From Channallabes apus (taxonomy: Eukaryota > Chordata > Actinopteri > Siluriformes > Clariidae): a stretch of DNA of 64,000 nucleotides. The stretch covers positions 10,958,207 through 11,022,206 of the forward strand of contig CM060127.1 in the NCBI GenBank assembly GCA_030522415.1. Direction: 5' to 3'. Below are positions 56,949 through 64,000 of the stretch, one piece after another. Below the pieces are notes generated by a model. The model worked only from the letters and a program-made list of their open reading frames with translations. It did not search any database and had not been told where the DNA came from. Each line of letters starts with the position of its first letter. Position 1 is the first letter of the stretch. A program made the translations under genes and the position numbers.

Positions 56949-57437
56949 AAAAACATCTTGGGTTACTTTGCAGTAACTCTGTTCCCTGAGAGGCGGGAAC
57001 GAGATGCTGCGTTAGAACGCTTATGGGAACTATCTTGTCGCATTGCCTGCCATGAAGCATGTGAGGAAAAACGCCATTATCTGGCTATATATAACCTCGG
57101 TCAGGTGACGTCATCTGATTAGATCAGGTGGAGGTTATAAATACCGGAAAGCCGGCAACAAAACCTCAGATTATTTGTCTGAATGGTCGTCCGGTCACAT
57201 GGTAGTGCGGCGTTCGGACGCAGCATCTCGTTCCCGCCTCTCAGGGAACAGGGTTACTGCAAAGTAACCCGAGACATTCCCTTTTCGAGGCTTCACTCAA
57301 TGCTGCGTTAGAACGCTTATGGGAACGAGAATACCAACGCCGCCGCACAACAGGTGTCTGGACCCCAAGGTTGTGTAGCGTGTGCGCACAAGGCCGAGAA
57401 GGTCTCAGATTCATGTCCGGGAAGCTGACCCGAGGAC

Positions 57438-58440
57438 TCATGAGCCTGGAGTGGCATGGACATCCAGACTATAAAATCTTATAAATGTGTGCGGAGAGGA
57501 CCAACCCGCCGCGTCACACACTTGTTGCAGGGGAGTACCTCTTGCAAGGGCAATAGATGAGGCGACCCCTCTGGTTGAATGAGCCCTGACTCCTAGGGGC
57601 GAAGTGAGTCCATGCACCTCATAGGAGAGGGCAATAGCATCTCTCACCCAGTGTGACAGAGTATGTGTGGTGGCGGCCGCCCCTCGGTTGCGGCCTCCAT
57701 AACATATAAAGAGTTGCTCTGACTTACCCCACTGGCTGCGATGGACATAAGCCTGAAGAGCACGTACTGGGCACAGTAAGTGAAGTTTCTACTGCTCCGA
57801 ATCCGCAAAGGGCGGAGGACAGAAGGCTTCCAGGACGACAGGGTACATGGTAGAGAAAGGAACTTTCGGTAGATAGTTTGGGTGAGGATGCAGAATGTCC
57901 TTGACTAGCCCAGGGGCAAAGTCCAGGCAAGATGGGGAGACTGACAATGCACGCAGGTCTCTGATCCTCTTTAGAGAGGTGATGGCCATAAGAAGAAACA
58001 TCTTGAGTGTCAGAAGCCTGTCGGGCGCTGACTCTAGCGGTTCAAAAGGAGTGTCGATCAGACCCTCGACCACGACTATATAAATCCCAAGAGGGAGCCG
58101 TGACTCTAGTGGGTGGCCTCAACTGTTTAGCTCCACGAATGAAACGGGCAACTAAAGGGTGATTTCCTACAGTAACCCCTTCAGACAGGACGTGGCAGGC
58201 TGAAATAGCGGCCACGTACGTTCTGAGGGTACTAGGGCACAAGCCAGAGGACAATTTCTCTTGCAGGAATTCCAGCACTGAAACAATTTGGCAGTGGACT
58301 GGGTCCACCTGCTTTGCCATGCACCAGCTCTCGAATACCTTCCATTTGAAGGCATAAATCCTTCTAGTGGAGGGAGCCCTAGCACTTAGGATGGTGTCAA
58401 TTACGCCGGCTGAAAGGCCGGCTTGACTCAATTGGTCAAT
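57438..58440 (-). pseudogene. DIRS tyrosine recombinase, frameshifted
   Basis: The N-terminal core-binding part (58042-58440: S-T-R-R-I-Y-A-F-K-W, L-Q-E-K-L-S-S-G-L) is followed by a central part with the first catalytic Arg (K-R-I-R-D-L-R-A-L-S-V, 57789-58073). The C-terminal catalytic part (57438-57647) has His23-x2-Arg26, Trp49 and the nucleophile Tyr59. Frame changes lie near 58060 and 57650-57790. The enzyme would integrate a circular cDNA without target duplication. Confidence 0.85.
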
Positions 58441-58680
58441 TGGTTCCAGAGCTCGGGCCGGGGATGAAATATTGTCCCCTGCGCCTGACATAGAAGATCC
58501 CTCCTCACTGGAATCATCCAAGGTGAGCCGTCGAGGAGCGATATCTCTGAGAACCATACTCGGGCCAGCCAACGGGGCGCTATCAATAAGAGGCGCAAAC
58601 CGTGTTGACGGACCCTCGCCAGGACTCCCGGGAGCAGAGCTATCGGAGGGTACGCATAGAGGCGTAAATTGGGCCATGTA
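58428..58680 (-). pseudogene. DIRS RNase H-side C-terminal fragment
   Basis: In the 58428-58820 frame, the part left of 58680 encodes A-Y-P-P-I-A-L-L-P, then L-I-A-P-R-W and G-T-I-F-H-P-R-P-E-L-W. This segment sits between RNase H and the recombinase in fish DIRS elements. Residues coded right of 58680 belong to E1 and are not part of it. Confidence 0.7.
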
Positions 58681-58959
58681 CAGTGGGAGCCACGCCAAAT
58701 AGCCGCGACCGTGTGGCTGAAGTGTGAATGGCGTGTGAATGGCCTTTGCACGCCGTAATCCCTCCTCCCTTTTCTGGCCGAAAGGCGTGTCAAGATTTCA
58801 CAGTAAACACGCCCATTCAAGCCCTATTTATTCATTTACCTGGTGCCACCACTAGATGGCGCTTCGTTCTCAAGAACACGTTAAAACAAGCCAGCTGTGC
58901 TGAGTTGCAATCACGTGATTTTAACAACCCGCCTCCACCCCCGCCGAACTGACGCTGCC

Positions 58960-59010
58960 AAACTACAGAGATGAAGATGGCGGCTTAACGGACTATTCAT
59001 GGTAAGTGAT
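58960..59010 (+). promoter_or_regulatory. E1 exon 1 and splice donor, copy R
   Basis: AGATGAAGATGGCGGCTTAA precedes an ATG at 58999-59001 directly abutting GTAAGTGATG. The upstream ATGs open only 4-6 codons. The last ATG is in frame with exon 2 after splicing. Confidence 0.45.
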
Positions 59011-59605
59011 GTTTTATTTTATAAAATGTGTTCGGGGTAGTTTACAGTTTATTTCCCAGTTTAGTTTTTTATTGGCCGTTTTAAATATCACTGGCAGCAC
59101 CAGCAGCGGTCAGATGTGACTTTAGAGAACTTAATGATCTGTTTACCAAGTCTGGAGTTAATATTACAGCTTACTGTCAGTGTCACACACTCACAATGTC
59201 ACTCCACTTTAACTCAAAAACATGCTCAAGCTTCGACAATACTATTAATGTCCCTATTACAAGAGCTGCACTACCCGATGAAGAGTGTTTGTGTTCTCTG
59301 TAAATACTGAGAGAATCTCACCGCGTGTTGTCTGGATAAATTCAGCGGTTGTTTATTCTTTGGTTAAGAGTTAATCTGCAGGTTATTTTTGTGACTGTAA
59401 TATAATGTGATGCAGTTGATGAGGGACACAGACTGAGGGAAGCTGTACAGGAGCTAGTAACGCTCATAACCCGGTTTATATTTTATACACTTTGTCCGGG
59501 ACTTTCCGCGGTAGCGCGAGCGCTTAGTTAACGAGCTGAATAACAACACTGAAGTGTTTATTAGTTAGGAGGAGGAGGGGGGAGGTGTGTGTGCGTGTGT
59601 GTGTG

Positions 59606-59640
<35 letters not shown>

Positions 59641-60089
59641 GTGTGTGTGTGTGAGGGGCTTCAGTAAGTTATAGTTTCGCTTCAGGGTTTAACTAATGCT
59701 CATATACGAGTGTTATATCGCTTAACTTATTTGTATGAGAAGCGCATTAAGTAAATTCTCGGTTAATTTAATTCAGACGATAATACAGACAGACCTGGTT
59801 AACACTAACACTGTTCACTGGTTAACATTAGCACAGGCAGTTTATTTACATTACAGAATCCCCAAAACAGTATTTTACACACTCTGTGGTAAATAGGTTT
59901 ATTAATATATTTTATTTTTATTAGAACTATATGTTCTGTGAAGTTTATTTATCTTTGTCTTCACTAAATTCTCCTGTTGTCTTTAAGCAGAGCTCCGCTG
60001 TGGAGGATTGGGGGGTCAGACGGCTGACGGCTGGACTTTTGGAGCTACAGGACTGGAGGAGCCTGAACAAGCTGTTGAGGGAGCTGTAG
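58999..60089 (+). CDS. Candidate spliced 33-codon ORF in E1 (58999-59001 joined to 59991-60089)
   Basis: Exon 1 ends in ATG at a GTAAGT donor. Exon 2 begins at 59991 after TTGTCTTTAAGCAG. Together they encode 33 residues starting M-S-S-A-V-E-D-W and ending L-L-R-E-L before TAG at 60087. The exon 2 peptide is amphipathic and leucine-rich. I do not recognise it. The layout looks like a captured host promoter with its first two exons, or a non-coding transcript. The intron (989 bp) carries a (TG)n at 59580-59655. Confidence 0.35.
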
Positions 60090-61933
60090 GAGGGATGACG
60101 TCACAGTCCGACAGCTTTAGAATGATGTTTGATCAGGTCTACTGTATATTCTGAACATAGAACTGCTAAATGTCTGATACAGTACTTTGGGGGAAACAAA
60201 GACTTAAACTGTTCCATATTTAATAGTTTTGATATTTGAAAAATTTATATTTTAATGTAAAAGGACTATAGATAGAGACTTATAAGCAGCTGGTGTATCC
60301 GGGTAGTTTAATGAACTTTAAGCAAAAAGACAACATGTATTCATCTGTTTTATATAAATTACTGTTTTAACTTTGACTAGTTTTGGAAGAATAAATTTAA
60401 TTGTTAAAGTCATGTTTGCGTGTTTTAATTTTGGGGGATTGTTTGGGTATTTAAAAATTGTTTAGTTGAACCAACAACTTCAATGAGCAAAAAATGGGAC
60501 ACAACTTTGTTTTAAATAGTCAAAGAGTTGGGCTGAAAATAATAATAATACTTGATCATAGAAACAAATGAAACCAGTTAAACACTTGATTATATGTATT
60601 TGTGTTTGTGATTATGTGACCCATAATAATTTTTTTCTCAGTATAAATAAATGTTTTGGGTTTTAAGAACTCCAAAAGAGCAACGACAAACTTGGTATTC
60701 TCCATTGAGGTTTCACCTTCCACTCCTGAGTAGGACATGGTGTTAATTGCTCTGTGTGTGTGTGTGTTTTTGGCGGGGGGATGGGTGTGTGTGTGTTTTC
60801 GGCTGTTCAGCAGTTCTAAACACAAGCACAGTTTTTGTGCTTAACTAAAATACTTCAATACGTTAATAATGAATTTATTTTGCTGAATAAGGTAATAAGC
60901 GATGTTTAAACCAAACCAGTAAGTTAAGTAAGTGTTCCATACATTAAAGTACTGTGTATAACCAAGTGCCCTAGCAAACACAGTTACAGTTTACAGTACA
61001 AACAGAGTGTATGCGCTGGGGGGATTGGAAGGTGAGTGAGAATACTCATTTACAAGACAAAAGACGGTCAGAGGCAGGGCCGATCTAGACCAGACAACAC
61101 GGGGTGGTGGGAGGGGGGCGCAGTCAGAAATTTGAAGGGGGCATCATGTTCGAGCACTGTTTTTCCCTAGGCTTACTGTATAGTAACAGTATTGTATTTG
61201 CTGAATTGTGTTGAGGCACGCAAACCCCCTGACCACAATAAGGTGGCAATCCCTCAGGGGGAAACTAAAAAATAAAAATAAAAAATATAATTATATAATA
61301 AAATATCCTTAATCCAGATTTTATCAATCAATTATGTAATATTTATCTAAGCTGGATGGTCAAATTCTCAAAAACGTTTAACCTAAAGTAAGACTTAACA
61401 CACTATAACTAAAATATTTACAAAACTGAAAGGCTGTCTTATGAATAATAAAAAATACAAACTAAATTAAAACAGATGGGCTGTTGAACAGATCATAATA
61501 TGTTTTATGTTTTCTGATTATAAATGATAGATGGGTTGATTTTAGAAAGGCTAAATGAAAAAGCTAGTTTTTGGTCATGTCAGTCCAGTAACTATACTAT
61601 GTAAAAGTAATTATAATATGAATTAATTAAGGGCAGGACCTAACCTAATGTTAATAATTTACACCATGATAACATTAGTATTCATGTTATTGAATATATT
61701 TTTAAATGTTCAAATGAACGTTTCAGAGTATATAATTTGTCATGTAATCTGTGATTGAGACCCATGAGTTAAATTGAAATATTTTTTATAGGTAGTAAGC
61801 CAGGTTTTAGTAACCTTGGATAAATCAGCATGAAAGCCCTCTCTCGCGCACGCGCTCTCACACACACACACACTGTACACACACAGACACACACAAATAA
61901 CACATGAAATCGCGTAAAACCAAATGAAACTAG

Positions 61934-63212
61934 TGTGGCAATGTGGGTGATGGGGTCGGTTCATTGGCTCACAAGTAAGTGATGTCACCCACAATAGCCT
62001 ATCAGAATAGGTCTTGATGTTATTTAAGGCTGGATTTAGCTTACCTGGTCGACGTCACGACTAGGACCGCCTTCACGGCGTGCGTGCGGACAGAAGTGCA
62101 CGCAATGGCTAACCGATATTTGGTTGAGTCAGACTGTCCACTCGTGGCCGGCCATGGGGCCTTCTCTGCGCATGCGTTATCCTGCATGGGTTTTTGCTGC
62201 GATCTGTGAGTAATGGTACAGCTTGCATAGCACAACGATTCATCGTGTGAGCTACGGGGGTATGACATGGTGCCGGTGAATCGCTTGAAGGCGGAAGCAT
62301 TTGCCCTCCGCATCGACTGAGGACGGCGCTGCTGTTTCTCCTGTTTTCTTCTCCTGATGTTCTCTCCTACAGTGTTTCTTTTCTTTGCTTTTAATTAATT
62401 TCTTCTGCTAACTGTGCAACGAGTCAGAGTTGCCTTGCTACTGTCCAAAGGCCTGTTTGGGCTTTTGGTTACCTGCAGCTGTCATTGTACTGTGGAGCGT
62501 GTTGTAACGTAGCTTTTCGGAGAACTCTGAATGTGATATGACTGATTCAGTGAAGTTGGCCTAAACATTTTTTTAGTATTGTTTCTTTTTGGTTTAATTA
62601 CTTTCTCATCTTTTATTCTTAGTTTTTGTGATTAGTGGTCTTCTTATCTGTTTCTTGATATTGTTAATTTGGATATGTTTTTGTTTTGTCCACCTCGGGC
62701 ACCATTGGGCCGGGAGGCTAGCTAGCTACCTAGATCCGAGTGCGGGTGATAGTGTAAAGGTGTGGAGTGCAGTGCTGATTGTATTCCTGTTTCACTTTGT
62801 GTGAGTGTGGATGCGTGTGACGTGCACCTTAGGGTTTGTACCTCGTTTAGCCTGCCTCTGCCACTGGGAAGCTGGTGCCTGAAGTACTTTGTTGTTCTGT
62901 TTTGTATGTATTGTTTTATGGTGTTTATTTTTTGTTACAGCCTTGGTATGAGTGGACAGAGTACCCTGTGTCGACCCCTAATGTGTATGAGGGTGATTTT
63001 ACTACATAGCATGGCATGCTATTGAGTTTTTATAACTTTTATTGTGAACTAAAATAAAGTTATTTTTGTACATTTGTACACCCGTCTCTCTGTTCCTTCT
63101 AGCCTAATGAACTTGTGCTCCTTATTTGGGTTATTTCCCCGGTTAACCTCGGGGTGGCGTAATCGGTGTCAAAACACTTCATATTCAGGTCGTCTCCCTC
63201 AGCGTTGCCACA
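61934..63212 (+). repeat. Solo LTR, 1,279 bp, CTAG target duplication
   Basis: It begins TGTGGCAATG and ends CGTTGCCACA, an inverted TG...CA terminus of 8 bp. CTAG lies at 61930-61933 and 63213-63216, while copy L has a single CTAG at the matching point (near 45554-45557). TATTTAAGG near 62021 could be a TATA box, and AATAAAG near 63053 a polyadenylation signal. No internal coding part. The retroelement superfamily is unknown; Gypsy-like is possible. Confidence 0.85.
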
Positions 63213-63593
63213 CTAGGGTAAAAAATATGAGCAGTAAAAATACAGTAGTATCCTGTAGGTGATTCCTGTCCTGTGATAACAGGCACTAACACTCTAGAAC
63301 TGTTTACTTCTGTTAGTTTTGTTTTCAAGTGTGAATGTTTATGGGGATTAAATCTGTCTCTGCTGCCGCATCTATTCACCGTTGTGATAAGTGATTTATG
63401 CCCCATCAGATCTTTGATGTGGGACGTTATGCTGGTTAAATGACTAAAGACACACTGATCCGTATGGACAGATATTTGTTCCAGATATTATGCGCCATTA
63501 ATCAATTTGTTATGCCAATTTGACTATCAGCGAAAACATCAAAAATATAACGAAAACAAACCCAGGTAGAAGTTAAATTTTAAGCTTTACTTT

Positions 63594-63729
63594 CAAATTC
63601 GATTCGTCACATACACAGTGTGATATGCAGTAAAATGCTTTGGGTGCTTTAAGTGAGGCTCGAACTCGGCATTGCTTCACCTGGACTGCTTTATAAGTGT
63701 CACGCGCTAACCGATTGCGCCACAGGAGC
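63594..63729 (-). mobile_element. tRNA-Ile-derived SINE, copy R
   Basis: Counterpart of 45036-45179, on -: GGCGCAATCGGTTAGCGCGT, ACTTATAA anticodon region, intron-like insert, GTTCGAGCC B box and LINE-A-like tail. It shares the same shortened variable region. Confidence 0.8.
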
Positions 63730-63767
63730 CACACGGAAGTTGCTCTTGTCGGAGTATCCTCTCTCTC

Positions 63768-63798
63768 GTGCGCGCACACACACACACACACACACACA

Positions 63799-63835
<37 letters not shown>
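63768..63835. repeat. (CA)n microsatellite in E1 copy R
   Basis: Near-continuous CA repeat with single interruptions. Confidence 0.95.
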
Positions 63836-63838
<3 letters not shown>

Positions 63839-64000
63839 TGCGTAAAACCAAATGAAATATAAGCAGTAAAAAAAAAAAAATCAGTAAAAATACATTAGTA
63901 TAACAGGCGCTAACCCTCTGGAACTTTTTTTACTATTGTTTCCAAGTGTTTATGGGGATTTAATGTGTCTCTGCTGCCGCATCCATTCACAGTGGTGATA

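Larger units (their letters stand above)
56949..58680 (-). mobile_element. DIRS-type retroelement, 3' part
   Basis: On - it holds the RNase H-side linker, a tyrosine recombinase in three frames, and a terminal region (56949-57290). In that region the block GGGTTACTTTGCAGTAAC ... GCGGGAACGAGATGCTGCG appears once in each orientation. This is the complementary-end structure DIRS elements use instead of LTRs. The upstream part is cut at 58680 where E1 copy R is inserted. The remainder is predicted beyond the window. Confidence 0.85.
58681..64000 (+). mobile_element. E1 element, copy R, continues past the window
   Basis: CAGTGGGAGCCACGCCAAAT begins at 58681 after TA, within DIRS coding sequence. 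It is colinear with copy L in reverse through the end of the window (64000 matches about 44811). One large difference is a 1,279-bp solo LTR at 61934-63212. About 800 bp, including the far terminus, should lie beyond the window. Confidence 0.88.

Overview
This looks like teleost genomic DNA. It has vertebrate histone genes, fish-type L2, Rex1/CR1-like and L1 LINEs, a Tc1-like transposon, hAT and PIF/Harbinger elements, DIRS retroelements and very dense (CA)n and (TA)n microsatellites. An otophysan such as a catfish is my guess, at low confidence. Almost no host coding sequence is present. The window is a nest of mobile elements around one small remnant of a histone cluster.

Layout: 1-14.5 kb is bounded by two inverted copies of a repeat I call T1 (1-3160 on -, 12705-14541 on +). 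T1 carries an NRF1-like palindrome, exon-like blocks with splice signals, and the start of a small basic ORF. Between the copies lie an old interspersed repeat split by two LINE insertions (LINE-A 4513-6600 on -, an L2 at 6719-8427 on +) and an L1 (ORF1 and the endonuclease part of ORF2, on -) split by a non-autonomous DIRS-like element. From 14.5 to 23 kb there are repeat copies R2 and R3, a Tc1 fragment, a complete hAT-Charlie element with 8-bp target duplication, and an element carrying a P2X7-like first exon. From 23.2 to 28.9 kb is an endogenous retrovirus on the - strand. It has 544-bp LTRs, a tRNA-Pro-type primer site and a broken pol, but no recognisable gag or env. From 30.7 to 32.5 kb is a TTAA-flanked element containing an interrupted solo LTR and tRNA-Glu-like pieces.

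From 33.1 to 35.9 kb is the only clear host locus. An intact histone H4 ORF with three unusual residues is followed by a histone H2B gene split in two by a 1.4-kb L2 insertion; its last codons are lost to a hAT-derived repeat. From 36.4 to 43.2 kb are a third T1 copy, an orphan ORF, a long hairpin, a second R3 copy split by LINE-A, and a candidate two-exon gene fragment of a fish-specific uncharacterised family.

From 43.3 to 51.1 kb a hAT element (8-bp target duplication) contains a (TA)n tract. Two further elements are inserted in that tract. One is a 4.9-kb element, E1, with CAGTGGGAGCCAC termini; it carries a promoter-like region and a two-exon unit that looks captured from a host gene. 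The other is a 1.62-kb Tc1 with an apparently intact 340-residue transposase. From 51.1 to 58.7 kb are R2, a T1 fragment, a PIF/Harbinger MITE, and a DIRS fragment with tyrosine recombinase pieces. From 58.7 kb to the end a second E1 copy, inverted relative to the first, sits inside the DIRS. It carries a 1.28-kb solo LTR; the first E1 copy preserves the exact empty site.

E1 is the most unusual object here: a multi-copy DNA element with TA flanks, a tRNA-Ile-derived SINE inside it, and what may be a captured transcription unit. No gene network can be drawn. H4 and H2B would have supplied nucleosome proteins, and the rest are mobile elements and their remnants.
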